Shown: piece by piece, positions 1 to 9,538 of the stretch
Position numbering within the stretch: the stretch's first letter is position 1
Layout of the letters: every line of letters starts with the position of its first letter
Assembly (NCBI GenBank): GCA_020740485.1
Contig: DYMN01000020.1
Span: 1 to 44,598, forward strand
DNA length: 44,598 bases
Direction: 5' to 3'
Source of the DNA: Polaribacter sp.
GTDB lineage: Bacteria > Bacteroidota > Bacteroidia > Flavobacteriales > Flavobacteriaceae
Translations under genes and position numbers: made by a program
The notes under the pieces: generated by a model
The model's input: the letters and a program-made list of their open reading frames with translations, nothing else
What the model was told of the DNA's origin: nothing
The model's database searches: none

Positions 1-204
1 CAAATTCTACAAGAAGAAAAAGGGAAACTTGTTTTCCATATAGCCGAAACATTAACTGAAGATCAAAAAGAATTGTTGAATAAAGAAATAGAGAAATACT
101 TTATTAAAGACATTGATTATGTGGTTGTGGATAAGCAAAACCTCTTTAAAGACAGAAAAGGTAAACTAAAAAGTTTTATTTCAAGCATATCGAATAAACA
201 ATAA
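1..204 (+). CDS. C-terminal end of a CapK/PaaK-like AMP-forming ligase (partial)
   Basis: An open frame enters from the left edge and ends at TAA 202-204, leaving 67 residues. The tail reads as a mixed alpha/beta segment (VFHIAETLTEDQKELL) followed by DYVVVDKQNLFKDRKGKLKSF. That resembles the C-terminal subdomain of phenylacetate-CoA-ligase/CapK-family adenylate-forming proteins, which often lie in capsule and O-antigen loci. It ends 4 nt before the next glycosyltransferase start, so it is probably in the same operon. The catalytic part lies outside the window, so the family call rests on the tail and the context only. Confidence 0.55.
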   Translation, partial: QILQEEKGKLVFHIAETLTEDQKELLNKEIEKYFIKDIDYVVVDKQNLFKDRKGKLKSFISSISNKQ

Positions 205-208
205 TAAT

Positions 209-1393
209 TTGAAAATAGTATTTATATATCAATATTTTGGGACTCCTAAAGGTAGTTGGAGTACTCGTGTATATGAATTAACCAGAAGATGGGTTTCCGA
301 GGGTCACGAAATTACGGTTATCACTGCACCCTATGGAAAATCTGATATTAAAGCAAGAGGTTTAGTATCAAAACAACAAGTGGACGGTGTAAATTTGATT
401 ATTATAAATAGTGGGGATAATAACCGGTTAAATTTTTTTTACAGGTCTTTCAAATCATTTATTTTCTCAATGATATCAATATTCTATGTTTTTAGATTGA
501 AATATGATATTATAATTTCAAGTTCCGGACCTATCACAGTAGGATTGCCAATGATAATTGCAAAGGTTTTTTTGAAAAAGAAAACGGTGTTTGAAGTCAG
601 AGATATTTGGCCGGATGGGGCAATTGAATTAGGTAAGATTAAAAGTAAAATATTAATTAGGTACTTATTAAAGTTTGAGAAAATATGTTATCAAAAAGCT
701 GATTTAATTGTAGCAGCAAGTGTAGGAATGAAAAATAATATCAATAATAAAATTAAAACTAAAAAAATCATTGTTATACCTAATGCATCAGATATTCAAT
801 TATTTAGTATCAATAAATCTTACCCAATTAACTACCCGTCCAAAATATCAAATCATAAAGTGATTTTGTATGCCGGCAGTTTGGGTTTAATGGATGAATG
901 TAAAACCGCAATATTGGCAATGGAGGGTTTTGAAAAAGAAAACTTATCTTTGGTTTTTTTAGGTGATGGTAGCGAGAGAATGGAATTGGAACATCTTGCA
1001 AAACAAGTAAATAACCCGAATATTTATTTTTATGGGTTAATTCCAAAAACGGAAGTGGTTAAATGGTACTCTATTGCAAGTGTAAGTTTGGTGGGTTTTA
1101 AAAATCTTCCTATTCTATCAACTTCCTCACCCAATAAAATGTTTGATTCATTTGCTGCAGGTGTGCCCATAATTCAAAATACAGAAGGTTGGATTAAAGA
1201 TTTAATTAATGACTATAATTGCGGGTATAATGTAGCATATCAAAATGTTGAAGCGTATAAGAAAATTTATAGACATCTATTAGATTTTGATTTAAAAGAC
1301 AAATCGTTTAATGCAAAGAAGGTTGCAGCAGACCTTTTTGATCGCGATGAATTATCAACAAATTACTTGTCTAATTTGTCAAAACTTATCTAA
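209..1393 (+). CDS. GT4 glycosyltransferase, WbuB/WcaI-like
   Basis: This 394-residue protein is a two-domain GT-B glycosyltransferase of family 4. The N-terminus (MKIVFIYQYFGTP, then GSWSTRVYELTRRW) has the form seen in WbuB/WcaI proteins. The C-terminal half carries the nucleotide-sugar site: LYAGSLG near residue 220 and SPNKMFDSFAAGVPI near 310, where the usual first Glu of the E-x7-E motif is Asp. It acts at the cytoplasmic membrane face on an undecaprenyl-linked glycan. WbuB occurs with fnlABC and wbuC in the E. coli O26 antigen locus and is assigned there as an L-FucNAc transferase; the same partners are present here, so that role is a reasonable inference. The start is TTG at 209, with no ATG nearby. 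Confidence 0.85.
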   Translation: MKIVFIYQYFGTPKGSWSTRVYELTRRWVSEGHEITVITAPYGKSDIKARGLVSKQQVDGVNLIIINSGDNNRLNFFYRSFKSFIFSMISIFYVFRLKYDIIISSSGPITVGLPMIIAKVFLKKKTVFEVRDIWPDGAIELGKIKSKILIRYLLKFEKICYQKADLIVAASVGMKNNINNKIKTKKIIVIPNASDIQLFSINKSYPINYPSKISNHKVILYAGSLGLMDECKTAILAMEGFEKENLSLVFLGDGSERMELEHLAKQVNNPNIYFYGLIPKTEVVKWYSIASVSLVGFKNLPILSTSSPNKMFDSFAAGVPIIQNTEGWIKDLINDYNCGYNVAYQNVEAYKKIYRHLLDFDLKDKSFNAKKVAADLFDRDELSTNYLSNLSKLI

Positions 1394-1404
1394 TTTTATT
1401 TTAT

Positions 1405-2289
1405 ATGAAAATTCTCCTCACCGGTGCGAACGGATTTTTGGGAAGGCATATTCGCTCTGTTATAAATGCTGACGCCTTGCTGACTTTGGGCAGAACAGAA
1501 GGGGATGTTATTTGCGATTTGGCTACAGACATTCCCGTAATAGAAGCTCCGCTCAGGACAGTGATACACGCAGCCGGATTGGCTCACTTTGTGCCCAAAG
1601 GCAAAAAAGCCCAAGAAAAATTTTACAACGTTAACTTAAAAATAACCCAAAACCTGATTGCAGGTCTTGAAAAAAGTAGATTTTTGCCGCAATCCTTTGT
1701 TTTTATAAGTACTGTGGCAGTGTATGGAGTAGAAAGCGGGTCGGACATTGATGAAAATTATCCGCTTTTGGGTCATACGCCTTATGCGTTAAGTAAAATA
1801 AAATCCGAAGAGTTGTTGTTAGATTGGGGTAAAAAAAACGGGGTTAAAATATTGATAGTAAGGCTGCCCTTGGTCGTTGGTGAAAACCCGCCCGGCAATC
1901 TGGGCGCTATGATCAAAGGCATCCGAAAGGGGTATTACTTCCGATTTAATGAGGGTTTAGCCCGAAAGAGTGTGGTGAGTGCTCAGGATGTAGCGCGCTG
2001 TATTCGGGACAATGGGCAAGCGGAAGGGATATACAACTTAACAGACTTGCGTCATCCCACTTTAAGAGAGATAGAAAACGTAATAGCCCTAAAATTAAAC
2101 AAACGAATTTTGAAAATACCGAAAAAAATAATTGAAATACTTGGGAAGTTTGGTGATTATTTCGTATTGTTGCCGATAAATTCCCCAAAAATTAACAAAT
2201 TAAATAACAGCCTTACTTTTTCGAGTGCAAAGGCGGTAAAATATTTGAATTGGCATCCCAAAAGCGCTTTAGAGGATTTGATAGTGTAA
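1405..2289 (+). CDS. NAD(P)-dependent sugar epimerase/4-ketoreductase (extended SDR)
   Basis: This 294-residue extended short-chain dehydrogenase acts on nucleotide sugars. The Rossmann motif GANGFLG is at residues 7-13, the active-site Ser-Thr is in VFISTVAVYG, and the catalytic YxxxK is YALSK. It lies immediately upstream of the initiating sugar transferase. That is the arrangement of WbpV/WbpL-type pairs, in which a small SDR reduces a 4-keto-6-deoxy-HexNAc to the sugar (UDP-QuiNAc or UDP-FucNAc) that the transferase loads onto undecaprenyl phosphate. The exact substrate cannot be read from sequence. A plain C4-epimerase role is possible. Confidence 0.8.
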   Translation: MKILLTGANGFLGRHIRSVINADALLTLGRTEGDVICDLATDIPVIEAPLRTVIHAAGLAHFVPKGKKAQEKFYNVNLKITQNLIAGLEKSRFLPQSFVFISTVAVYGVESGSDIDENYPLLGHTPYALSKIKSEELLLDWGKKNGVKILIVRLPLVVGENPPGNLGAMIKGIRKGYYFRFNEGLARKSVVSAQDVARCIRDNGQAEGIYNLTDLRHPTLREIENVIALKLNKRILKIPKKIIEILGKFGDYFVLLPINSPKINKLNNSLTFSSAKAVKYLNWHPKSALEDLIV

Positions 2290-2320
2290 TACAGAATGTT
2301 GACGAAAAATTTTAAAGAAT

Positions 2321-2872
2321 ATGTTTAGTAAATTAGTGGCCTTTATTCTTATACTTACCCTCAGTCCTTTGTTTTTAATCCTCGCCTTAACGATAGGAAT
2401 TGAAGACGGCAGACCCGTATTTTTTACCCAAAAAAGAGTAGGGGTCAACTACACTTTTTTTCAAATGTATAAGTTTCGTACGATGAAGAAAAACACACCT
2501 AATGTGGCTACGCATCTCTTAGAGCATCCGGAACAATACCTGTTAAAAACCGGTAGCATCCTCCGCAAACTGAGTTTGGATGAACTCCCTAACCTCTTCA
2601 ATATTTTCAAAGGCGAAATGCTATTTGTGGGTCCGCGTCCTGCTCTGTACAATCAAGATGACTTGATGCAAATGCGGGTGGCAGCCGGCGTAGATAAGTT
2701 AATACCGGGACTTACAGGTTGGGCACAAGTCAACGGACGCGATGATATGACTTTAGAGAAAAAAGTGGCTTATGAAAAGTATTATTTGGAGCACAGAAGC
2801 CTGATTTTTGATGTAAAAATCATCTTGATGACTTTTGGCAGTGTGCTGCGTATGAGTAAAGTAAAACACTGA
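2321..2872 (+). CDS. Initiating phosphoglycosyl transferase (monotopic, PglC/WcaJ class)
   Basis: This 183-residue bacterial sugar transferase moves a sugar-1-phosphate from a UDP-sugar to undecaprenyl phosphate, the first committed step of repeat-unit assembly. One N-terminal hydrophobic re-entrant helix (residues 3-26) is followed by FFTQKRVG, FQMYKFRTM, the catalytic LDELPNL pair, VGPRPAL and PGLTGWAQVNGR. These are all signature blocks of the small monotopic family. The size matches PglC-like minimal enzymes rather than the long WcaJ/WbaP form. A hairpin with a T-run follows the stop codon. Confidence 0.92.
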   Translation: MFSKLVAFILILTLSPLFLILALTIGIEDGRPVFFTQKRVGVNYTFFQMYKFRTMKKNTPNVATHLLEHPEQYLLKTGSILRKLSLDELPNLFNIFKGEMLFVGPRPALYNQDDLMQMRVAAGVDKLIPGLTGWAQVNGRDDMTLEKKVAYEKYYLEHRSLIFDVKIILMTFGSVLRMSKVKH

Positions 2873-2919
2873 TAAACTCTTTATCCCCTTAGGTATTTCG
2901 GTGCTTATCAGCTTTTTTT
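2869..2919 (+). terminator. Possible terminator after the sugar transferase
   Basis: CTGATAA (2869-2875, overlapping the stop codon) can pair with TTATCAG (2905-2911), followed by C and a run of T from 2913. The loop is about 29 nt, which weakens the call. It may only reduce readthrough into the cupin gene. Confidence 0.35.
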
Positions 2920-2933
2920 AACAACCAAAAAAT

Positions 2934-3341
2934 ATGTCAACTTCCCCGATATTGATTAATGCAAGCCTATTAGAACAACTGAGTCAAGAGGCTAAAAGTA
3001 ACGAGCGCTTGCGTAAGAATTACAATTTACACCCCACCTTAACCGATCCGGTTCAGCGCCTGCTGCATGCGTTAGTACCGGGAACGCAAATACCCATTCA
3101 CCGGCATCCGGCTACGGATGAGGTTTATATTTTACTTTCCGGGCGACTCCGCGTGTTTTTTTACAACGAGCACAAAGCAATCACTGACACTTTCACCCTT
3201 GACCCGCGCGAAGGTCAGTACGGACTTCAAATTCCCGCCGGACAATGGCACACCTTAGAGGTAGTAGAGGAAGGCAGCGTGATCTTTGAGGTGAAACAAG
3301 GACCTTATAGTCCGCTGACTCCGTCAGATATACTGGAGTAA
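2934..3341 (+). CDS. wbuC: WbuC-family cupin metalloprotein
   Basis: A 135-residue single-domain cupin. Metal-binding motif 1 is seen as PIHRHPATDEVYILLSGRL (His residues and Glu) and motif 2 as GQWHTLEVVEEG. Length and motifs fit the WbuC family of O-antigen loci, whose biochemical role is not established. WbuC commonly travels with FucNAc genes, and fnlABC lie 3.5 kb downstream. The reading frame is clean with a normal ATG start. Confidence 0.85.
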   Translation: MSTSPILINASLLEQLSQEAKSNERLRKNYNLHPTLTDPVQRLLHALVPGTQIPIHRHPATDEVYILLSGRLRVFFYNEHKAITDTFTLDPREGQYGLQIPAGQWHTLEVVEEGSVIFEVKQGPYSPLTPSDILE

Positions 3342-3421
3342 AGAAAATAGTTTGAGGGATGGTGGGAAAAGAGATGTAATGTTATTTGTCTTACCTCTTG
3401 TAACGAATTAGATTTTCATTG

Positions 3422-3450
3422 TTTGATTCAAAGAAAAAAAAGTAAATTTG
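3422..3450 (+). promoter_or_regulatory. Bacteroidota-type promoter before the polymerase gene
   Basis: TTTG at 3422-3425 and TAAATTTG at 3443-3450 match the -33 and -7 (TAnnTTTG) elements with a 17-bp spacer, slightly shorter than the usual 19. It sits in the 226-bp gap between wbuC and the polymerase gene. Apart from this promoter, I see nothing in that gap. Confidence 0.5.
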
Positions 3451-3567
3451 CATTTTTAACTTATTGATGAAACAACAGGAAATAGATTTGTACCTTATTA
3501 TGCTCTAATTTAACAGAACTTGTACTAGACTAAAGCTGTTGCTATATAAAGAATTAAATATTTTTTT

Positions 3568-4854
3568 ATGAGATATTTGCCTATTAAATTTCACGTTTTC
3601 TATATTTTATTTACATTTTTGTTTAGTGTTTTTGGACCAGTGAAATATAGTGATTATAATACATTGAATGTTTCTTTATATATACTAGCATATTTAATAA
3701 TAGTTACAACCGGTTTTGCTTTAGGAACAAGGAGCAAACTTTTTTTTGAAAAAAAAAAAACAATAAATATAGTTTCTGTTTTTAAAGTAAGTATTTACAT
3801 TTCTATTTTTTTGTATATAATTTATATGTATTATTTATATACCATCGGGATGTTAAATTTCAATCTTCTAAATATGGGTCAATCCTATATAGATTATTAT
3901 GATTATTATTATGAAAAGAAAAGTAATTCTGCCTTTACCTTTGAATTGTTTTTTATAGTTGCTGCTTCCATTTTCAAATTCTTAGCGCTCACTTTAGGCT
4001 TTTATTATTTTAAATTGATGAATCGAAAATTGAAAATTCTTTTTATACTTTTAATAATTTTTATAATTACAACCCAAACATTTTCATTAGGAAATCAAAA
4101 ATCTATTGGAGATATTTTTATTTTTATGTTAATAAGTTTAATAATAGGTTTAAATGAAATGAATAAAAAAGAAAAATTTAGAACTTTTTCAAAAATCATT
4201 TTCGTGTTTATTTTTGTTCTTGCATTATTCTCCTATTCACAGTACGATCGGTTAATGAAGAGAGATATTGATCTTTCTTTAATAAATAACAGGGTTTCAG
4301 ATTATAAAACATTTGACCAAGATCACCTATTTTACAAAGTTTTTGGTAATAATGTAGGTTTTGGACTCTCATATTTTATTTCGGGGTATTTGTCCGGAGG
4401 ATATTATGGGTTATCAAAAAGTATGGAGTTACCCTTTGAATGGACATACGGAATAGGGAATTCTGTTGCTATTTCGAGTATTGTTCAAAAATATTCCGGC
4501 AATAATATATATGCTAAAACTTATCTAAATAGAATTGAACAAGTTTATAACATTCCGGGTAAGAGTCACTGGCATACAATATTTCCCTGGTTAGCTTCAG
4601 ATTTTACCTTTGGTGGCACACTCTTTATATTTCTATTTATTAGTTATTACTACGGAAAATCATGGAGAGAAATATTAGAACGAAAAAACCCAATTTCACT
4701 TCTTCTGTTTTCGATTCTTACCGTTTTATTTGTTTTTGTACCTGCCAATAATCAAATCATGCACGGCTATGATTATTTTATGATAACTTTTTTTGTCTTT
4801 TTTATTTATTTCCGTTTCCACAATAGATACAATAGAGTATTGCAAGCAAAATGA
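3568..4854 (+). CDS. Wzy-like oligosaccharide repeat-unit polymerase
   Basis: A 428-residue, very hydrophobic protein with about ten predicted membrane spans and a long extracytoplasmic loop (roughly residues 220-350, containing the GNNVGFGLSYFISGYLSGG and HWHTIFPWLASDF stretches). This topology is that of O-antigen/capsule polymerases, which join lipid-linked repeat units on the periplasmic side. It is strongly AT-rich, as Wzy genes usually are. Its stop overlaps the flippase start by 4 nt, and the pairing with a flippase supports the call. Sequence conservation in this family is poor, so topology and context carry the assignment. Confidence 0.75.
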   Translation: MRYLPIKFHVFYILFTFLFSVFGPVKYSDYNTLNVSLYILAYLIIVTTGFALGTRSKLFFEKKKTINIVSVFKVSIYISIFLYIIYMYYLYTIGMLNFNLLNMGQSYIDYYDYYYEKKSNSAFTFELFFIVAASIFKFLALTLGFYYFKLMNRKLKILFILLIIFIITTQTFSLGNQKSIGDIFIFMLISLIIGLNEMNKKEKFRTFSKIIFVFIFVLALFSYSQYDRLMKRDIDLSLINNRVSDYKTFDQDHLFYKVFGNNVGFGLSYFISGYLSGGYYGLSKSMELPFEWTYGIGNSVAISSIVQKYSGNNIYAKTYLNRIEQVYNIPGKSHWHTIFPWLASDFTFGGTLFIFLFISYYYGKSWREILERKNPISLLLFSILTVLFVFVPANNQIMHGYDYFMITFFVFFIYFRFHNRYNRVLQAK

Positions 4855-6389
4855 CAGATAAAATTGTAAAAAACACAATAATAGTTACTTTACTTATTGT
4901 ATTTGGTAAAGGTCTTTCTTTTGTAAGAGATATTGTTATTTCTTATTATTTTGGTGCATCAGAAACGACTGATGCCTATTTTGCTGCCAATAATGTGCCG
5001 AGTATCTTATTTACTGCCTTGATATCAAGTTATTTAATTTTACTCATACCTACTTACAAATCCATTCAAATTAATTTGGGTCAATCAAAAGCAGATCAAT
5101 TTGGTTCGAGCTTAATTAATTTCTTTCTGGTTTTTTCCAGTTTGTTATCTTTAATTGGTTTTTTGTTTATGCGGGAACTGATTCAATTGGTGGCTCCCGG
5201 ATTTGATCAAGCTACTTATGAATTGGCAGTGCACTTAGGTAAAATACTGGTATTATCGTTTACTTTTTCTTCTGTAACTTTGATTCTTTCAACGATATCC
5301 AATGCCAACAAGAAATATATAGCACCCCATATTATTCCGGTTTTTTCTTCTCTTTTTGTAATTTTTGGGGTTGTCTTATTTGAAAGAAAAATAGGAATTT
5401 ATTCTTTAGTTTTTTCTTCTTTATTAGCATTTGTATTTCAAATGATTATACAATTTTACATTTCGAAAAGGCATTTTAATTATCAGTTTAAAACTTTTAT
5501 TTTTAATGATAATATAAAAAAAATGACACTTTTGGCTTTGCCTGTTTTTTTTGGTTATTCTGTAGATCAGATTAATTTATTGGTTAATAGTATCATTAGT
5601 TCTAATTTAATGGAAGGAAGTCTTTCAGCAATCAACTACGCACAACGTTTACAACTAACCATCACAGGTGTTATTTCAACTGCAATTATAACGGTAGTTT
5701 ATCCCCTTTTATCGGAATTGACTGCAACTAAAGATAAAGAGAGATTTAAAAGTATAAGTTATAAAAGTTTAAGCAGTATTTTTATTGTGATTGTTCCCCT
5801 TGCTCTTTTTTTAGCTTTTAACAGTGAAACGGTAATAAAATTGGTATACTACAGAGGTGATTTTTCTGAAAATGACGTTGAAGTTACCTCCGCAATTTTC
5901 ACGTTTTATGCGTTTAATGTGATTTTTATTTCTATAAGAGAATTTTTGTTAAGGCTTTTTTATGTTTATAGTGACACAAAGAATCCACTCATTGCAAGTG
6001 CTATTTCTGTATTATTCAATATTCTACTGAGTCTCTTTTTGGTTCAATATTTTGATGCAGCCGGATTATCGCTGGCAAATATGATTGCTACTATGATAAG
6101 TATGTTTATCTTACTCATAGTGCTCTTCAAAAATAAAATTTTGGATTTTGACTTACATTCAATTATAGCATTTAGTAAAAAAATTGTTTTTCCAATTGCA
6201 ATATTTCTTTTTTTGCAATATACAATGGTGCTGCTCAAACGAAGTAATGATAGTATACTTCTCTTTGGTTTAATGAGCATTATTTCTTTTTTATCTTATT
6301 ATTTCTTAATGCTCTTAAGCAAGCAAGAATTTATTGTGGCCATCCATCTCAAATTAATGACGTTAATTAGAAATAAAATTAAAAAATAA
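4851..6389 (+). CDS. MurJ/MVF-family lipid-linked oligosaccharide flippase
   Basis: A 512-residue membrane protein with about 14 predicted helices. The N-terminus has the MVF-family signature region [23 protein letters not shown] followed by AYFAANNVP. The resident murJ would act on lipid II, but this copy lies inside a polysaccharide operon, overlaps the polymerase by 4 nt and shares one nt with the next gene. It therefore probably exports the locus-specific repeat unit in place of a Wzx protein. MurJ-family members doing this are known in other capsule loci. Confidence 0.8.
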   Translation: MTDKIVKNTIIVTLLIVFGKGLSFVRDIVISYYFGASETTDAYFAANNVPSILFTALISSYLILLIPTYKSIQINLGQSKADQFGSSLINFFLVFSSLLSLIGFLFMRELIQLVAPGFDQATYELAVHLGKILVLSFTFSSVTLILSTISNANKKYIAPHIIPVFSSLFVIFGVVLFERKIGIYSLVFSSLLAFVFQMIIQFYISKRHFNYQFKTFIFNDNIKKMTLLALPVFFGYSVDQINLLVNSIISSNLMEGSLSAINYAQRLQLTITGVISTAIITVVYPLLSELTATKDKERFKSISYKSLSSIFIVIVPLALFLAFNSETVIKLVYYRGDFSENDVEVTSAIFTFYAFNVIFISIREFLLRLFYVYSDTKNPLIASAISVLFNILLSLFLVQYFDAAGLSLANMIATMISMFILLIVLFKNKILDFDLHSIIAFSKKIVFPIAIFLFLQYTMVLLKRSNDSILLFGLMSIISFLSYYFLMLLSKQEFIVAIHLKLMTLIRNKIKK

Positions 6390-6937
6390 TGAAATCAATA
6401 ATCAAAATTATAAAAAAAATAAATTTATTGGTTTTAGCATACAGAGATCATATTAAGTATGCTAAAAAAATAGGAGTAAATATGGGAACTGATGTTCACA
6501 TTTACGGTAATCCGATAGGTATGTTCGGTACCGAACCGTGGATCATAACCTTGGGAAATCATGTACATATAACAAGAGAAGTATTGTTTGTCACTCATGA
6601 TGGTGGAACCTTGCTATACAGACATTTAATTCCGGATCTTGAAATTACAGCTCCAATTACAATAGGCGATTATGTGTATATAGGAGTTAGAAGTATTATT
6701 TTGCCAGGGGTGAAAATAGGAAATAATTGTATTATTGCTGCAGGTTCTATTGTAACTAAAGATGTGCCCGACCATTCAGTGGTGGGTGGAATACCTGCAA
6801 AATATATAAAATCAACAGATGCGTATTTAGAGGGAATTAAAAATAAATCTTTACATTTGGGGCATCTAAAGGGAGAAGAAAAAGATAAGGCGTTGAGAAA
6901 ATATTTTAAAGAAAAAAACAATTTTGAACATGTATAG
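6389..6937 (+). CDS. Left-handed beta-helix acyltransferase (WbbJ/SAT-like)
   Basis: A 182-residue hexapeptide-repeat acyltransferase, probably O- or N-acetylating a sugar of the repeat unit using acetyl-CoA. Hexad periodicity runs from about residue 85 to 145 ([22 protein letters not shown], then [26 protein letters not shown]). The likely catalytic His lies in FVTHDGG. The gene starts one base inside the flippase stop and its 3' end overlaps the fnlA start, so translation is probably coupled. Confidence 0.85.
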   Translation: MKSIIKIIKKINLLVLAYRDHIKYAKKIGVNMGTDVHIYGNPIGMFGTEPWIITLGNHVHITREVLFVTHDGGTLLYRHLIPDLEITAPITIGDYVYIGVRSIILPGVKIGNNCIIAAGSIVTKDVPDHSVVGGIPAKYIKSTDAYLEGIKNKSLHLGHLKGEEKDKALRKYFKEKNNFEHV

Positions 6938-7952
6938 TTTTAAAGAAAAGATTTTATTGATCACCGGAGGTACCGGCTCGTTTGGCAATGCTGTTTTGAA
7001 TAGATTTTTAGATACCGATATCAAGGAAATCCGCATATTCTCAAGAGACGAGAAAAAACAGGATGACATGCGTCACCGGTTGCAAAACCCAAAAGTAAAG
7101 TTTTATCTCGGAGATGTCCGTAATAAAAGCAGTGTGGATAATGCCATGCGTGGCGTGGATTATGTGTTTCACGCCGCTGCATTAAAGCAAGTGCCTTCTT
7201 GTGAATTTTTCCCAATAGAAGCAGTGAATACGAATGTGTTAGGCACCCAAAATGTATTAGATGCCGCCGAGCAGTTTGGAGTCAAAAGACTAGTGGTACT
7301 GAGCACCGACAAAGCAGCCTACCCCATCAATGCCATGGGCATCAGCAAAGCTATGATGGAGAAAGTGGCTATGGCTAAAGCGCGCAATTTGGGAGATAAT
7401 AAACCGATAATCAGTTGTACGCGTTATGGCAATGTGATGGCAAGTCGTGGGTCGGTTATTCCGCTATGGATAGATCAAATTAAAGCAGTAAAAGATATCA
7501 CCATAACCGATGCAAATATGACCCGCTATATGATGACCCTCGAAGATGCGGTTGATTTGGTTTTGTTTGCTTTTGAAAATGCACAAAACGGAGACCTTTT
7601 TGTGCAAAAAGCACCTGCTGCCACGCTGAGTGTTTTAGCGGAAGCATTAAAAGAGCTCTATCACTCCGACGCTGAGGTTAAAACTATTGGTACGAGACAT
7701 GGTGAAAAGTTATATGAAACCTTAGTAACGCGAGAAGAAATGGCAAAAGCCATAGATATGGGCGCGTATTATCGTATTCCGGCAGACAACCGAGATTTGA
7801 ATTATGATAAGTTTTTTATAGAGGGAGAACAAGAAATAGCCACCATAGAAGATTATCATTCACATAATACCGAGCAATTGGATATAGAGGGAATGAAGAG
7901 ACTTCTGATGAAATTGGTAATGGTTAGAGAGGATTTAGAAAGAGCCAAGTAA
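6930..7952 (+). CDS. fnlA: FnlA/CapE-type UDP-GlcNAc 4,6-dehydratase / 5-epimerase
   Basis: First enzyme of UDP-N-acetyl-L-fucosamine synthesis. The Rossmann motif GGTGSFG is near the start. The catalytic region [21 protein letters not shown] has Met in the usual YxxxK Tyr position (MGISK), the hallmark of the FlaA1/CapE/WbjB branch. HAAALKQVP and [18 protein letters not shown] are further family blocks. I place the start at ATG 6930; a TTG at 6924 in frame would add two residues. The gene is followed by FnlB and FnlC homologues but is separated from them by a decayed insertion. Confidence 0.9.
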   Translation: MYSFKEKILLITGGTGSFGNAVLNRFLDTDIKEIRIFSRDEKKQDDMRHRLQNPKVKFYLGDVRNKSSVDNAMRGVDYVFHAAALKQVPSCEFFPIEAVNTNVLGTQNVLDAAEQFGVKRLVVLSTDKAAYPINAMGISKAMMEKVAMAKARNLGDNKPIISCTRYGNVMASRGSVIPLWIDQIKAVKDITITDANMTRYMMTLEDAVDLVLFAFENAQNGDLFVQKAPAATLSVLAEALKELYHSDAEVKTIGTRHGEKLYETLVTREEMAKAIDMGAYYRIPADNRDLNYDKFFIEGEQEIATIEDYHSHNTEQLDIEGMKRLLMKLVMVREDLERAK

Positions 7953-8404
7953 AAAGACAAATGTATGTAAGATAATGATTTGTTGGAAAGAACTTTTAAC
8001 TTTGGTGTTAATTGTATTAAGTTTATGAGACAATTACCAAATTTTCAGGAATATACTGTTATTCGATATCAACTAACAAAGAGTTCTACTTCAACAGGTG
8101 TCAATTATTAAGAATCCCAAACTGGATCTTCCAAAGCAGATTTTAAAAATAAAGTAAGAATTGCATTGCGTGAAGCTCTTGAATCAAATTATTGGTAAAG
8201 AGTAATCTCTAAATTAGGAGATGTTAAATCAGACGTATTAAATAGATTTTAAAAGAAAGTCAAGAAATGAAAAATATTTTGGCAGCCATTGTTAATAATA
8301 CTAAATTATAGCAAAAGCCAAGTATATAGGCAAAAGTAGAGGGCATAAAAGACTTGTTTCTTTTAACTTTTTCCTTGGCTCTTAAATAAAAACAAAGACA
8401 AATG
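7953..8404 (+). repeat. 11-bp direct repeat flanking the decayed S23 gene
   Basis: AAAGACAAATG occurs at 7953-7963, directly after the fnlA stop, and again at 8394-8404, where its last three bases are the fnlB start codon. The 430-bp segment between them holds only the pseudogene and a short AT-rich tail. The pattern fits an insertion with a duplicated target, though duplication of the gene-start region cannot be excluded. Confidence 0.6.
7965..8311 (+). pseudogene. Decayed four-helix-bundle (S23/23S-intervening-sequence) protein
   Basis: Reading from ATG 7965 gives a recognisable S23-family four-helix-bundle protein: LLERTFNFGVNCIKFMRQLP, then QLTKSSTSTGVNY, ESQTGSSKADFKNK and REALESNYW. 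It is interrupted by TAA at codon 2 (7968-7970), TAA at 8109-8111 and TAA at 8196-8198. A one-base deletion near 8250 shifts the frame before KESQEMKNILAAIVNNTKL, which ends at TAG 8309-8311. Intact relatives are about 115-125 residues and are common as orphan genes in Bacteroidota and as inserts in 23S rRNA genes. This copy cannot make a full protein. Confidence 0.85.
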
Positions 8405-9520
8405 AAAATATTAATTACAGGGGCAAAAGGCTTTGTAGGTAAAAATTTGATAGCCGAGTTAAAAAATCAAGGTTACCACAATATCTTTGCGTTTGATCAA
8501 GACACCCCTCAATATTTGTTAGAGGAATATACCACGCAATGTGATTTTGTTTTCCATTTGGCAGGGGTGAATAGACCGGAAAATCAAGAAGATTTTATGA
8601 AAGGAAATTTTGGTTTCACTTCCGAACTGCTTGATTTATTAGCATCCAAACAAAACAAAGCACCTATTGTCATTACCTCATCCATTCAAGCCATCCTTGA
8701 TAATCCTTACGGGAAAAGCAAAAAAGCAGGTGAAGACTTGTTGTTTGAATATGGGGCGAAAAATAACGTTGAGGTATACGTGTATAGATTACCCAATGTA
8801 TTCGGCAAATGGAGCCGCCCTAATTACAATAGCGCCGTAGCTACATTTTGTTATAATATTGCCCACGATTTGCCTATACAGGTCAATGACCCCAATGTTG
8901 ATATGCAGTTGGTATATATTGATGATGTGGTAGCATCGTTTATCAACCTATTAAAAAATGGGGTAAATGAAAGCAAAGAAGAAAAACAATATTATGATGT
9001 AATGCCGGTGCATCAGATTAAATTAGGAGCTATTGCCGATCTGATCTATTCGTTTAAAGAGAGTCGAATCAATTTACAAATTCCTAATTTAGCAGATGGT
9101 TTTACCAAAAAACTATATTCCACTTACTTGAGCTTCTTGCCTGATGATAAGTTCAGTTATTTGTTAAAGATGAATGTGGATCAAAGAGGTTCTTTCACTG
9201 AGTTTATAAAAACAGCCGAAAGAGGTCAGGTATCTGTTAATATTTCAAAACCCGGAATTATCAAAGGACAACATTGGCATCATACTAAGAATGAAAAATT
9301 TCTCGTAGTAAGCGGAAAAGGAGTAATTCGGTTCAGGAAAGTAGATTCAGAAGAGATAATTGAGTATTTTGTTTCGGGAGAAAAATTAGAAGTGGTCGAT
9401 ATTCCGGTGGGCTATACGCACAACATTGAAAATGTAGGGGATAGGGATATGGTAACCGTGATGTGGGTAAACGAAATATTCGATAAAGACCGTCCGGATA
9501 CCTATTTTTTAGAAGTTTAA
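8402..9520 (+). CDS. fnlB: FnlB/CapF-type bifunctional reductase-cupin epimerase
   Basis: This 372-residue fusion performs the second step to UDP-L-FucNAc. The N-terminal SDR domain (GAKGFVG at residues 7-13, catalytic YGKSK near 100) reduces the 4-keto sugar. The C-terminal cupin domain (from about residue 255) contains DQRGSFTEF, GQHWHHTKNEKFLVVSGKG and VDIPVGYTHNIENVG, with the His/Glu metal set typical of CapF. The length matches S. aureus CapF (about 369). Only the upstream spacing is disturbed, by the pseudogene. Confidence 0.93.
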   Translation: MKILITGAKGFVGKNLIAELKNQGYHNIFAFDQDTPQYLLEEYTTQCDFVFHLAGVNRPENQEDFMKGNFGFTSELLDLLASKQNKAPIVITSSIQAILDNPYGKSKKAGEDLLFEYGAKNNVEVYVYRLPNVFGKWSRPNYNSAVATFCYNIAHDLPIQVNDPNVDMQLVYIDDVVASFINLLKNGVNESKEEKQYYDVMPVHQIKLGAIADLIYSFKESRINLQIPNLADGFTKKLYSTYLSFLPDDKFSYLLKMNVDQRGSFTEFIKTAERGQVSVNISKPGIIKGQHWHHTKNEKFLVVSGKGVIRFRKVDSEEIIEYFVSGEKLEVVDIPVGYTHNIENVGDRDMVTVMWVNEIFDKDRPDTYFLEV

Positions 9521-9538
9521 GAAACCGATTTTAATATA

